64,000 nt of DNA, taken from contig NC_081411.1 of assembly GCF_030272615.1 (NCBI RefSeq), forward strand, positions 208,102,244 to 208,166,243, written 5' to 3'. Under the pieces are notes generated by a model, which did not search any database, had not been told where the DNA came from, and saw only the letters and a list, made by a program, of their open reading frames with translations. Shown piece after piece: positions 1 to 11,789 of the stretch. Both the position numbers and the translations under genes were made by a program. Position 1 is the stretch's first letter. Each line of letters begins with the position of its first letter. Origin of the DNA: Cryptomeria japonica. Its lineage: Eukaryota > Streptophyta > Pinopsida > Cupressales > Cupressaceae.

Positions 1-588
1 ATTTTTACCATATTAAATCAATGGTATAATTTGCAATCTTCCATGTTACTCTAGAGATGTAGGTTTCACACCATATGGTCAGTAGTGTTGGAGCAAAAAC
101 TAAATCACTTCACTCGATGTTTTCTTTCTAAAAGTCTCCCTTTTCATTCTATATTGGACCATTTAGGAATTATTAATCCTTGATGCTCTATTTTGGGGCA
201 CTAATAATCCCTCAAATATCTCTTCTATATTTTCCACAAAGCTTGCGATGTTTGGTCCTAGATTCATGATTTGTTTAAGTCATTTAGGACAAAACTATTT
301 TCTTACATGATACTTTTAAGGATACATAATTACTATTATTTCTAGGGTAAAAGTGCACAATTGTTACACTTTCAATTACTAAAATAGTTTTAAGTGATAT
401 TTTTTCACTCTAAGTATTTTTGAGCAAAACTATTTCATCTAAAGCCATGTGATATATATGTGGGTCATAAAGTTTTGGCATAAACCCTTTCACCCAAAAC
501 TTGTAAGAAATATAAAAATAACGAGTATCCAAATTTGAATTCCATATAAATTGATTCCCAAACCAACCAACTTTAGAGCTTAGTTTAT

Positions 589-1047
589 ATGATAGATTCT
601 TTCCTTAACCAAAATAAACATGACAAGCTTGAACTTCTTATTATCTTTACCCAAAATGATAACTCAATGCATACACTTGAGGAACTACCATACATTGCAA
701 CTAGAATTAATGAGAATCCCACACATAGGGCACTCATTGATTCAGTATGCATGGTAGATGTGGTTATAATAGAGTTCCTTTATATATATATGAATTGTAA
801 TAAGATAAATATGGTAAATTTTCAGTCTTGATTAAGGTGCATGATGGTTTTACTTGTCGCAATATTGGTTTTATAACCCTTCACATCTAGGTTGGACCTA
901 AAATCTTGGATATGTCCTTTTATCATAATGCCTACCTTGGACCAATTTCATGTGAAGTTGGATCTTCCTTGGATCATCTCCATGAAAGAAGTCCCTTCCA
1001 TAGTCCATGGTAAGTGTTTAAAATTTCTATTTTGAGGATAGGTGCAT
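589..1047 (+). pseudogene. Ty3/gypsy aspartic protease remnant
   Basis: One reading frame, broken by stops near 829 and 889, holds two protease landmarks in the right order. A segment reading THRALIDSVCMVD is a degraded active-site loop (family ALxDSG; Gly is replaced by Val). About 70 codons later comes LPWIISMKEVPSIVHGKCLK, matching the usual LGRPWI..M..VPS..H..LKF block of gypsy proteases. This is a retroelement protease remnant, not a cellular gene. The upstream DNA (1-588) shows no other confident domain, and no reverse transcriptase follows, so the element is fragmentary. It differs from the Tat protease at 8440-8953 and probably comes from another gypsy lineage. Confidence 0.55.
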
Positions 1048-1059
1048 GCTATACACCAT

Positions 1060-2142
1060 AATAGGTTCCAATCCTTCTATGGATGTAGAAACTTTTCAAT
1101 TGACTACTTTTTGTTGTGACAACCTAAATCCATTTGTCCCTATGAGGATACATTGTTATTCTCTTATCATAATTTTAAAGCCAAGAGAATAGTTGAGTTG
1201 TCCTTAGGAATTTCCTTAGGTCTTAGTTTGACAACTACCTCTAATAATCCTACAACATCTATGGATATGATAATAACTACTCTTGTCTGATATGTAGTGA
1301 GTGAACATCATCTTGGACTGAGTATCCTTCTCCTTGATAGAGATTCTAGGGTTTGTGTTGCAATTCCACCTCTCCTATCCAATAACAAATACAAGGAAAA
1401 ATGTCGACACCATCTAGACCTCCTCATACTATGAGGGCTAATTTTATAGATTGGCTCATAAGTGTGGTAGCCCTTTAACTTTTTATGCTTTCTTGCATGT
1501 AACGTTTTCTTGCATGATGTGCTTCTTGGTGTTTCTTTTTTGTTTGATAAGTTTTCTTTAGATGGATCTTGATTCTCTATTGGCACAAGGATACAGATGG
1601 ATCAAACCTATTGTGAAATTATTATATTTGTATCTTCATTATTTTACTTTTCATAAATGACTTTTCCTCTTCTAGTTGATGGATTGTTGTGTGCAATTTG
1701 AAATGTTGACTTAAAAACCATACACCATTTTTTTTAGGAAACTCTTGCACAACTGTGTACATGTTCCTTTGTCTTGTCTTTTGGGGACAATTCAATGTGT
1801 TAAGGCATTTAGGTCTCTTCCAATTTTACTCAAAAGAATTTGTTTCTTATTATGTTGTCTTCCCCCTCTATACTTGCAGTTCCACTATGTTTATGACATG
1901 GATTGAACACAATTACAATGACACATATTATTTAAGTTATATTATTATTGGCTCCATATCTTCAGATCTCTTATGTGCTCTTTTATGATCTTGTTTGTAT
2001 GTGGCATCACCCCAATTTTTATGTATTGGGGGCATTTCATTGTTCCAATTTTCTTGTCTTCAAATGTATACTACCTTAAAGGCACCCACTCTCAATTGGT
2101 GTATGCAATTACTTTAAGTTGGGGACATACATTCCTTTATGA
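1060..2142. other. Non-coding stretch, no gene recognised
   Basis: Only short overlapping ORFs without recognisable domains occur here. G-rich phrases such as TTTTGGGGACAATTCAATG (about 1777) resemble the non-coding DNA found between pol and the 3' LTR in some plant gypsy elements. The stretch may therefore belong to the same dead element as the protease remnant upstream. No LTR boundary could be placed. Confidence 0.3.
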
Positions 2143-2470
2143 ATTTCATATTTGCTTAAAATTTTGTACTTTTTATGTTGTAATGTACACAAATATTTTG
2201 AATTCTATATAATGTATTCTAAATTCTATAAATTGGATTTAATTTTTTTACAACTTTATTAATGCCTATATTTTTACTTGATAATATTAATAACCTCTAA
2301 AATTTATACCACAATTATTAACATAAGCATTTTTCAACAAATCTCTTTAACTCTAATTCACTTCATTATATTATTATACTTAAATTTATCAAAACAATAA
2401 TATCATTTATTTAGTTGTAAATTAAAAAAAAAACACATTACTACCAACCTTTCTCTAAGAAAACAATTCT
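2143..2470 (+). repeat. Left part of a duplicated segment (paralogous copy at 50674-50995)
   Basis: This stretch aligns along its length with 50674-50995; both contain, for example, CCTCTAAAATTTATACCACA followed by related AT-rich DNA and a CCAACCT motif near the end. Similarity stops just before the Tat-type LTR that starts at 2518. In the other copy the sequence instead runs on into DNA matching about 19896 onward. The two parts are therefore one ancestral segment split here by the Tat element. Confidence 0.6.
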
Positions 2471-2517
2471 TTTCCATTTTAAATTAAAAGTTTACCCAAA
2501 GATTTTTCTATTGTAGT

Positions 2518-3428
2518 TATAGACACCTAAAAACGTCTCATGAATTCTACACTAATTATTTGTCTATTTAATTAAGTAATTCTTTAACTATTTGATTAAA
2601 TTAACTATTTCTTCTAATCATCACCTTTCAACACTCCTAAATATCGATTTTTTATCATTTAATCAATTAACCATATCTCAATTATTAATTAAATATCAAT
2701 TATCTATTTAATTGCGACCTTTTCCTTAGTTAAATAATCTTTATTATTTAATTAATTCATCTCCTAAGTTTAAATAATTTCATTTAAATTATTTAAATTA
2801 ATTAATTAAATTCCTCCAAATCTCCAAATTCTAGTTCTAATTAATTCCATCTAATTTCATTTCATTTTCCCCCAAATTTGAATTTCACCTACTTTCATCC
2901 AATTTCAAATTTCACCAAATCTGAATTTCTATTAATTTCATGTACATTTCAACATTCGAATGAGCAAATTCAAATCCAAATTGAAAATAAAAATAAAATT
3001 CAATTTCGAATTCTTACAACACATGCTAAAATCAGAAGTGATTGATCAAATCGGTTGTCTAATCAGTTAACTCATCAATCATCCTTTTTAACTCAAAATC
3101 AACTTTCCATGACTAATCAATCATTTTAGTCTTCTAATCTATCATTTCAGTCTTCTAATCCATGAATTCAGTCATCTCCCTAGTCTATTCAATTTACTGA
3201 TCAACCAAATGAGTTTTCTAGCCAATCTATTGAGTTCACTCTCCAATCAATCAAATGAGTTAACAAATCAATCATGACTAGTTCACTAATCAATCAATTT
3301 AAGTTATCTATCAATCAACACTTGAGTGCTATTTCTCACCCCCTTTGTGTTAAAAATCTATAAATTCAACATCATTTTTTCAATTCAAGCTAGAATCACA
3401 GAATCACAGTCTTTAAAATTGTTATTCA
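2518..3428 (+). repeat. 5' LTR of the Tat-type element (probably lacking its 3' end)
   Basis: Begins TATAGACACCTAAAAA (TG mutated to TA) and matches 18755-19403. It holds about 280 bp (roughly 2656-2940) absent from the 3' copy. It is rich in short ATCAATCA / CTAATC motifs. A TATAAAT box lies at 3359-3365, only about 65 bp before similarity to the 3' LTR ends, and no primer-binding site follows. A deletion that removed U5 and the PBS would explain this (inference). Confidence 0.7.
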
Positions 3429-3454
3429 TGTTATCTAGGAAAGCAAAATAGCAT

Positions 3455-3637
3455 AGGAGACAACAAAGGACATATCAAAGGCTCTTAAAGGAAGAAAGGG
3501 AGCTCCGTGAAATCGAAGAAAAATAGGATATTTCTCAATATCACAAAAATATTCATTATTTCTTAGCCAAGTACAAATTTTACGATGACATTGATGTAAT
3601 GGCTTGAGTGGTGTGGGATAATATCATTGCAGAATAA
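3455..3637 (+). pseudogene. Short leader ORF of the Tat element (61 codons, two internal stops)
   Basis: Just after the 5' LTR one frame reads as a charged peptide, starting RRQQRTYQRLLKEERELREI and ending VVWDNIIAE before TAA. It has one TAG and one TGA inside. The alternating Arg/Glu composition and restriction of damage to point stops suggest a formerly translated sequence. No family was recognised. It is followed by an AT-rich stretch with repeated GCAATTGAT motifs (3712-3850). Confidence 0.35.
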
Positions 3638-5028
3638 TCCTTCTATCTTCTATCTTTTTCTGTTGTTTCTTAAAAATTCAAAAACAAAACAAATTTTTAT
3701 TTTTTTTTATGAGCAATTGATCTTATATCAATTTGCAATTGATCGGTCATCACATTGCAATTTCTTAAACATTAATTCATAGTTGATGATATATCAATTC
3801 GTAGTTGATCTGACATCAATTCGCATTTTCTCTGTAGGTAAGTTGCAATTGTTAGATTATATTTTTCGCATTCTATTTTAGTTCAGTTCTAGTTTTTATT
3901 AGAATTTCTCTTTCTGTAAAAAGACAGAGCTTTGTAATTGGAAAATTATGCTGGATAGCTCACCATATACTTACTAACATCATTTTCTGCAGGGGTAGCT
4001 TAGAAACACTTCAATTTGGTGCTAATAAAATAAACCACAAACAAACTTGTCTTCTGTTTCACAATTGTGATGAAAGTTAAAATTGAACCCCATGCATTTT
4101 TGGAGCAACATCTCCAAATAGATTAGAAAATCATTGCAATAAAACTTTTAAAAAGAACCCTTGTTTTTCATGTCTTCGAAGGGATAGGTATTATGCTCTC
4201 CCCTTCAATGGGTGATAAAAAATCCACTCTCTTCTTTCATGCTTTCATTTATTTTTTGCAATTAAATTCTTTAGAAGGCCTACCCTACTAAGTTGCCCTT
4301 AGGGTGCCATTAAGGTCGATGAGAGGGGAATGACCTAACTGACAATGATTAAAGCCAAGTAATCCAAGCCACTATAAATAAATGTGTATGTGATAAAAAT
4401 CATATACGACAAGTGTTACATGTTGTCACAATGATGTTATGCTTCCCTCAGTGCCTATACGGTACGTTAACATTTGTAGAGCGTAACCTCTACAGACTGG
4501 GAGACCTCCCTCAACAAAGTGTAAAACGCTGTTGATTGTGACCACTCGAACGAAACCCTTTCTAAACACCAAAGAAATTAGAAGCCCAACTGAGTTAGTA
4601 ACCAGACACTTATTTTATCACAGTGCAAGGGTGGGGAAGAATTCGCCCCCAAGACACTCACCATATATCTTCCATGATAACAGACCAATTGAGGAGCAAT
4701 CTTCTTTGGTCTAATTTTTCAGAAAAAGGCAAAAAAATGGGTGCACCCTAGGATGTGACAGGGCTGTTTGAGATGATGGAGTATCAAGATGTGGGCTATG
4801 GTAATACTTGTGACCTTTTGACCTTAGGAGAGTTTGTCTGATGTGATATCAAATTGCTCCAATATATCGAGAATAAAATGAGATCTTGAGGAAGATCCCA
4901 ACATACATAGAAACTTTAAAAAAAATCCTTAAACAATTGTTCTTTTCATGGTTTTATTCTTTTGATTTGACTGTTGTGTCCTTTGCTACACTTCGACAAA
5001 TTCAAACATTATAGGAAACAAACCACAA
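3638..5028 (+). other. Leader region between 5' LTR and ORF1, no confident gene
   Basis: Non-coding leader of the Tat element. It contains the GCAATTGAT / ATCAATT motif cluster at 3712-3850 and a GC-richer block at 4280-4720 that includes a 60-codon ORF (4532-4714) with no recognised family. Long leaders before gag are usual in Tat/Ogre elements. Confidence 0.4.
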
Positions 5029-5165
5029 CCTTAACAAAGTCAAGCTTTAGTGTTAAACAAGATCAAGCAAAACCTTAACAAAGCTTCAATGTTCAACAAG
5101 ATCGACCAAAACCTTAACAAAGTTTTATTGTTCAACAAGATCAAAGAAAACCTCAACAAAGCTAA
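5029..5165 (+). repeat. Short tandem repeat, about 39 bp, 3.5 copies
   Basis: Units beginning CCTTAACAAAG start at 5029, 5073, 5112 and 5151 (spacing 44, 39, 39). Each contains a GTTCAACAAGATC-like core. They lie in the leader of the Tat element just before the duplicated ORF1. Confidence 0.8.
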
Positions 5166-5385
5166 GTGTTAACATTAATACCAACATGAGATCCAAACCT
5201 TTGCATAAATTCAAAGATGATATACATGTTACTTTCAAGTGATCTTAAGTCATAGGAATTCAATTCATGCAAAAGTACCATTAGAATCATCACACAAGGA
5301 GCTGGCACAAGTCATTTCATCAAGTTGTCATTCACTCACTTAAAATTTCATATTGCATTAGAGTATAAGAATCATACCCAATTCC

Positions 5386-5664
5386 ATGGGTATTAGAGGA
5401 GACAGAGAATTCAAATTCGAACAACCCAATCTTGGGCCAAACAATGACTAATTATCAATAATTCATGGTTTGGATAACCTTGCTTGGGAAGTAAGAGTCA
5501 ATCGTGCCCGATATGACATAATTGAGGCTGTCATAGATGATGAAATTTGAAAGTCTGTTCGTCTTGATGAGAAACTAAGGAAAAAGATACAAAGAGAAGC
5601 TCAGAAAGAAGCCATTAGACAATTGGTAGAAAAGACCATAGCAACATTTCTCAAACCTTGTTAA
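5386..5664 (+). pseudogene. ORF1 copy A, extra ORF upstream of gag (Tat element)
   Basis: A 93-codon frame from ATG to TAA with two internal stops (TAA after PNLGPNND; TGA after VIDDEI). It is the same length as ORF1 copy B (5714-5992) and shares the blocks FEQPNLGPNN, YDI..AVIDDE and a Lys/Glu-rich C-terminus. The function is unknown. Tat/Ogre elements are known to carry an extra ORF before gag, and its position here fits. The predicted peptide is small, acidic to mixed-charge and helix-prone in its second half. Confidence 0.55.
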
Positions 5665-5713
5665 AAGGCAAAGTGTCAATCATTTCTAGGGTCTGCATAG
5701 TAGTCTTCAATGT

Positions 5714-5992
5714 ATGGGTCTAAAAGGAAATGATGAATTCCCATTTGAGCAACCCAATCTTGGACCAAACAATGTTCAATTAGAAATAATTAACGGTTTG
5801 AATATCCTTGCTGAGGAATTAATAGTTGATAAAGACCAATATGACATTTTCCAAGCTGTCATAGATGATGAAGTTCAGATGTCAGTACAAATAGAAATAG
5901 ACCTCAAAAATCAAATCAAAGAAGAGGCAGAATTAGAAGCTTTTCGGCAATATGCTAAAAATATCGTGTTCGAATTTAGGAATCCTCGATAG
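5714..5992 (+). CDS. ORF1 copy B, intact 92-aa ORF upstream of gag (Tat element)
   Basis: An uninterrupted 92-residue ORF, starting MGLKGNDEFPFEQPNLGPNN, in tandem with the broken copy A 328 bp upstream. Shared residues cluster in FEQPNLGPNN and in YDI.QAVIDDE. The C-terminal half is charged (DLKNQIKEEAELEAF) and probably helical. There are no membrane segments and no cysteine motif. It is unrecognised, but lies where Tat/Ogre elements carry their extra ORF1. It may have survived by chance, because the element around it is dead. Confidence 0.5.
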   Translation: MGLKGNDEFPFEQPNLGPNNVQLEIINGLNILAEELIVDKDQYDIFQAVIDDEVQMSVQIEIDLKNQIKEEAELEAFRQYAKNIVFEFRNPR

Positions 5993-6159
5993 CAAGTCAT
6001 CATTCATAGATTGCATTGTCTGCACTTTAGTCTTTAGAAAGTCATAGAAGCATACTTAGCTGCATTTAATCGAGTCTCGCATACACATCTTAAGGAGTCA
6101 AGATTACTTTGGAACAATATTCATGCCATTAAAGCATGCTCAAAAGGAAAAAATACCAG

Positions 6160-8098
6160 ATGGATCCTAACAATGACCCCTTGGTTAACCCCACATGGAA
6201 TATGGATCTACCAACACAATAACAAACATAGGGTCGCATACCCGCAACACCGTCAGCAAACACAAACAAGATGCCTTCCATTAATGAAATATGATAATTT
6301 GACAAAAGATGAATTGGAAGCAACCCAACAAGATCCTGCGACACTTATGATTTTGAACGCTCTCAGCAATAATGATAGAGATAAATATCTCTCTCTCTTA
6401 GTCCAAAATGGAGCCAAGTTACCTCCAGGGGTAGACATTTCAGTGATATTGCTGCAAGGTGTGACATTGAATCAAAATATACCTCAAATGCCTATTGCAA
6501 CACAGAATCAAGCAACATTTGCTACATCAACACAAGGTATATCTCAAAGTGCCCATATGGCTACAACATCAGCACAATCAACAGTGGCATCAACAAGTAC
6601 CAATTTTACATCTCTGACAACGCCTAGCGTGACGATGCAAGCTCACAACACTACTTTGGCAAATATTCTCAGTTTTAGTTGGTTCTACCTACAGTAGCCA
6701 GAATCTGAATCAAGGGACAACTAGCTCAGCTCATCCTAATGTTAGTCCACAATTTGCATACTTTGCACCACCTAGTGGAACTTATGGTGAACAATTACAT
6801 GGTTAGTCTACATTCCAACAAGCTTAAAGGTACTCCAATACTATCCCTTTTGTGGGAAACACTCATCAAGTCAATACACCATTGACCCAAACTGAGATCC
6901 TTACCCAACAAATAGAGAACCTTCAGAAGAAAATGTCCAGTATGCAAGCAATTAATGATAAAAAGAGCTACACAATGGAGGACCTCCATTTGTATCCTTT
7001 TGATAGAAAGTTATAAATGCCACCATTTCCCCCACATTTTGAAACTCCAAAGTTCAACAAGTATAGAGGGAAAGGTTATACTCAAGATCATGTCAGAGAA
7101 TTCTTCATGGGATGTATTGAAGCAGCTCACGATGATACATACTTAATGAGGCTATTTTCCCAAATTCTTAGAGGGACAACATTGGAATGGTTTTCACACT
7201 TTCCACCCAAAATTAATTCGTAGGGAGAACTGGCTGAGTTATTTATATCCAACTTTGCATTCTCAATGGATTTATGTGCAATAAAGCAAAAAGAAGGTGA
7301 AACTTTTGCCGCATTCTTGCAAAGATGGAGAGGCTTATACCACAGATGTCTTAGTCACATCCTTGAAGCTAAGTAAGTAGAAATTTTTAATGAAAACCTT
7401 GTGCCTCCAATTAAGTATATCCATTTCAAATGCAATGCCCGAACAATTTTAAAGACATAACAGAAAAATGCATCAAATGTGAGAGAGGCCTATTAGAACA
7501 AGGGATACTGAAACACCACAAGGATAATGGACCGATCACCAGTACAACAATGAAAGGCCAAAATTTTAGTCTAGGAACAAAAATGTCACAAATGATGGAG
7601 TTGTTGATGCACGCGTTGTAAACAGAGCTCAACCAACAATTTCTCTACAAGGACCAACTGATTTTGCCAACAAGAACCAATCTCATACAAACAACACCAA
7701 TGCACTATAGTCAAACAATCCAAAGCCAACAAGGATAGGAACACCCAAAAGAAACTTTACACCCCTCGGTGAACCTATTGAATCAGCACTAAAAAAGTTG
7801 ATACAAAGCAATGCCATAACTTTACCAAGTCCATTCAAGCCCGCTTGGTGGAATGACAATGATTATGTGAGTATCACCGTATTAAGGGTCATAAGACAAC
7901 AAGTTGCTACAAATTGAAGAACCTCATCCAAGATCTCATTGATCAAGGTGACATTACCGTGGATACCAATAAGACACCAAACATAGATCATACCATTTTT
8001 AAGGATCCTTTCTTCAAACATGACAAAGGAAAGGCTTCTAGTTCTAATGCACAAAACAATACTGCAATTATACCAATTTCACATTTGACTATGCCATA
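6160..8098 (+). pseudogene. gag of the Tat-type element
   Basis: The likely start is the ATG at 6160 (MDPNNDPLVNPTWNMDLPT), which soon shifts into the frame open to 6697. The N-terminal part is Thr/Ser/Gln-rich. A retrotransposon gag core follows at about 7017-7410: FETPKFNKYRGKG, then LRGTTLEWFSHFPP and FAAFLQRWRGLYHRC. A zinc-knuckle-like motif at about 7866-7910 reads CEYHRIKGHKTTSC (C-x2-H-x4-H-x4-C), then an Ile/Leu/Asp-rich tail (LKNLIQDLIDQGDI). Several stops and at least two frameshifts break it. Gag would form the particle and bind the RNA. Identification of the family is firm; the exact ends are not. Confidence 0.7.
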
Positions 8099-8439
8099 AA
8101 CACACTAAGTGACAAAGATGAAATGGTAGCCACAATCATAGTGAATCCTAAAAGAAGAGATTGTGTTATTATCACTAGAAGATCAAAGGTCACATTACAA
8201 GGGGTGCCTTCAAACCCCGCTTTAATAACTAGTAACTACAATATGGTGGATTAGTTGAAACAAACTTCAACCCAAATTTCATTATTTGAGTTATTGCGTA
8301 TCTCACAGGCTCATAAGGCAGTCTTGGACAAAGCCTTACAAGATTTGGTGGTTGCTAGAGATATTGATGAGAACACATTCCAATCCATGGTTGGAAACTT
8401 GACAACTTCAAAGGTTACATTCACTGAATAGGATGTACC

Positions 8440-8953
8440 TACAGACCAACCCATGCATAATGATCCCTTGCACTTAGAAGCTTTGGTTCACTAAAAGAAG
8501 GCTCGAAGAGTACTTATAGATGGTGGAGTTGACTTTAATATATGCACACTACATTTGATCAAAGCTTTAGGATATTTTGAACATTATATTGATTCTACCA
8601 AGAGAATCAATATCAAAGCCTACAATGATGATGAACACCCCTCTAAGGGTGTGGTGAATTTATGAGTACAAGTGGGACCAGTTACAAAAAACATCACTTT
8701 TCAAGTCCTAGATAGAGAATTGGGGCACAATCTACTATTAGGTCGCACATGGATACATACCATGCAAGCAATACCATCAACTTTTCACCAATGTGTGAAG
8801 TTCTCATACAATAGCATAGAGATCACTATCCATGGTGACCCAAACCCTTTTCAATACTATAATTATTTAAGGGAAATCATAGACAATCAAGTACCAAACA
8901 ATCAAGAGGCCCTACTTCACTTACAATGGAAGCATTATCAATCAGAGAAATAG
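8440..8953 (+). pseudogene. Aspartic protease of the Tat-type element
   Basis: The active-site loop reads RRVLIDGGVDFNIC (Asp kept; the DGG form in place of DSG/DTG occurs in this lineage). Downstream come VGPVTKNITFQVLD, LLLGRTWIHTMQAIPSTFHQ and CVKFSY, the standard C-terminal blocks. One in-frame TGA at about 8665 interrupts it. It would have cleaved the Gag-Pol polyprotein. It follows gag and precedes the G-patch segment. Confidence 0.75.
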
Positions 8954-9216
8954 AGAAAAATACACCAACCACATCTTCTTTGTAGATTAAGGAAATTGGT
9001 TGTGGAGAATATTCCATTTCGAGAACCTCAGATGGCAAACTATCATCTTTTTTTGCCAAGTCTTTTGGGAAGCCTCAGACCACAACAATGAAGCAAGATA
9101 AAGGAAACGAGATAGTGAAGTACTTAGATTCATGCTCTTTCATTAGATGGGGAGACTTACAAGAATAATCTCTAAATGAAGATGTCAATCATTGGATATA
9201 TAGAGAACAAGATGAC

Positions 9217-9810
9217 ATGACGATACCCAAGTTACTTCTACATCAATATGGCAATGGTTTCAAGATGTTACAAAAATATGGGTATGATGGCACCACAGGA
9301 TTGGGACTACAAAAGCAAGGAATATTAGAACCTGTTTTGCCACATGAAAACCCAAATAATAAAGGCTTGGGATATAAACATGTGCTAAAAATAATAGAAG
9401 CCAGACAATGTACATTAGATATATTGAACAAGCCTAGGTTACCCTCAAAAGACATACCTCAAAATCAATCATCAACAAGAATGTATTCCTCTTCATCTCA
9501 AAATAAAAAGAGAGCACCAACATCTCCTATTATGGAATCAAATGGTGAAGACATGAGGCAACTTCTACAAGAAACTAGCACAGAGTCATCTAGCAGTACA
9601 ATACCCAAAACATTTGCACAAGCAAATATGGTAGCAGATATAGGCTTAACACCAGCAAATGAGCCAAATCCTTGGTTGTTGTCAATACTTTTTCCAAGGG
9701 AAACAACTTCAACTCCTCCATTTGATTCAAATGAAGAAAGACTGCAAAGACTGATACTAGGCTTAAGATGGGCATCCACAATACAAAGAAGATCCACTAA
9801 TATGCAATAA
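9217..9810 (+). CDS. G-patch-containing segment of the Tat polyprotein
   Basis: An open 197-codon stretch of the polyprotein between protease and RT. Residues about 12-52 resemble a G-patch: GFKMLQKYGYDGTTGLGLQK, then a short linker and NNKGLGYKH, with Gly spaced as in that domain. The rest is Ser/Thr/Pro-rich linker. G-patch domains bind RNA or partner helicases and occur beside the protease in some retroelements and betaretroviruses. The call rests on glycine spacing and position only. The start codon used is probably an internal Met of the former polyprotein. Confidence 0.55.
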   Translation: MTIPKLLLHQYGNGFKMLQKYGYDGTTGLGLQKQGILEPVLPHENPNNKGLGYKHVLKIIEARQCTLDILNKPRLPSKDIPQNQSSTRMYSSSSQNKKRAPTSPIMESNGEDMRQLLQETSTESSSSTIPKTFAQANMVADIGLTPANEPNPWLLSILFPRETTSTPPFDSNEERLQRLILGLRWASTIQRRSTNMQ

Positions 9811-9972
9811 ACTTAGTTACAAGAACAAGAGCAGATGAGTGACACATAATCAGAAAGTGAAACATACATAGAAAGTGTCATAAATTCTCATGAATATGAA
9901 TTATCATTTGATAATGAAGACAACCCACCACCGATTTATGATGAGGACACATCAAGTCATAACGAAATATGT

Positions 9973-11760
9973 ATGGTATCAGGATCTTCTATGACAACAA
10001 AGAACAAAGATTTACCCCTTATACATCCATATTTGATTGATTGGGGGCAAAAAGGAAAGCCACAATTAGATTGGTTTCAAAATGATGAAGCCATAGCTGA
10101 ATTCTTGGGTGCAAGGGATGGACTCCCTTATAATGATCACAAAGCGGGGTTTGCAATAGATTTAGACAAAATTGCATATTTCGGAGAAGCAAGATCCTTT
10201 CCTAATCAAGACAATGGTAATAAAGAAGAACACATAATGGATACTCTACCTATTGATAAAGAACAGTCAACATTATTGGTAGAAGAAACTGAGGAAATCA
10301 ACATTGACGATACTGAGAAATTTCATAACATTCACCTAGCAAAATCACTAAATCCAATAGAAAAAGAGAAATTTATCAAATTGTTTAAGCAAAGACCAAT
10401 CAGTTTTGCATGGTCTTATGCAGATATGCCTGGATTAGATCCTGAATTGGTCTTACATAATTTTCCATTGCTTCTAGGAGTAAAACCATATAAGAAAAAG
10501 CTTAGGAAGATGCACCCTCACATAGCGTTGTTAGTCAAAATTGAGCTACAAAAATTGTTAGATGTGGGTTTCATTAGGCCCATAGAGTATGTTGAATGGA
10601 TTTCAAATCCAGTCCCGGTATCCAAGCATAATAGAGGTTTCAATATCTGCACTGAATTCAAAGATCTCAACGAGGCTTTCCCACAAGATGACTTTCCACT
10701 CCCTAACATAGACATCATAGTGGACTTGACAGCTGGAAATGAAATGCTATCACTCATGGATGGTTTTTCTAGTTATAATCAAATTAAAATTACACCAGAA
10801 GACTAACCTAAAACAACATTCACTTGTCCATGGGGAACATATTGCTAGAATGTGATGCCATTCGACCTTAAAAATGCAGGTGCCACTTATCAAAGGGAAA
10901 TGACCACCTTATTCCATGACATGATACACACAATCATGGAGGACTATGTATATGAGTTTCTAGCAAAGTCCAACACAAGGGATAGTAATCTAGACATATT
11001 GGATAATATCTTTGATAGACTTGAGCAATACAATGTAAGACTCAATCCAAATAAATGTGTCTTCAGAGTAACTTTCGACAAACTCTTGGGCTTCAATGTA
11101 TCCAATCGCGACATTGAGATAGATCCAGAGAAAGTGAAAGTTATTTTAGACATTCCATCACCTGCTATGCTCAAGCAACCCAGAAGTCTGCAAGGCAGAT
11201 TACAGTCCATAAGGCGTTTCATTGCCCAATTGGCAGAAAAGTGCCAACCATTTCAACATCTTTTAAAGAAATGCGTCACATTCAAATGGACACAACAATT
11301 CCAAGAGGAATTCAAGACACTAAAAGAATAATTTTTGTCCACACCGATCTTGGTTGTACCCATGCATGGGAAACCATTACTCCTATATATAGCTAACACA
11401 AACTCCTCCTTAGGTTCTCTCCTAGCACAACATGATGAATAAGGAAAAGAGAGAGTTGTCTACTACATAAATAGACACTCATTGGATATGAACTCAACTA
11501 CACACCAATAGAAAGAGCATGTCTTGCAGTAGTTTTTGCATCACAAAAATAGACATTATATGTTGAGTCATAAAGTATAACTCATTGCACAATTTGATCC
11601 ACTCATGTACCTGATGAATAGAGCAACACTAACCAGAAGACTTGCAAAGTGGGTTATGATAGTTAGTGAATTTGACATTGAATATATCAATAGAAAATCC
11701 ATAAAAGAACAAATCATAGCAAATCAACTTGCAGAATCACCCCTATAAGATAATCATCCA
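9973..11760 (+). pseudogene. Reverse transcriptase and RNase H of the Tat-type element
   Basis: One frame from 9973 continues past stops at 10804, about 10846 and 11329. The N-terminal block is SFAWSYADMPGLDPELVLH, typical of this lineage. RT motifs follow: FNICTEFKDLNEAFPQDDFP, LMDGFSSYNQIKI, FDLKNAGATYQREM. The catalytic YVDD box has become YVYE (10945-10965), losing both aspartates, so the enzyme cannot work. Connection and thumb residues (LNPNKCVFRV, LGFNVSNRDIEIDPEK) and the first RNase H (ILVVPMHGKPLLLYI, then SSLGSLLAQHDE) follow with more stops. Confidence 0.85.
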
Positions 11761-11789
11761 ATGGTGATAGATTTTATGGATGAATTAAT

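Noticed and set aside
1308-1586. 92-codon basic ORF (minus)
   Set aside because: Opposite strand to the gypsy protease remnant's downstream region; no motif.
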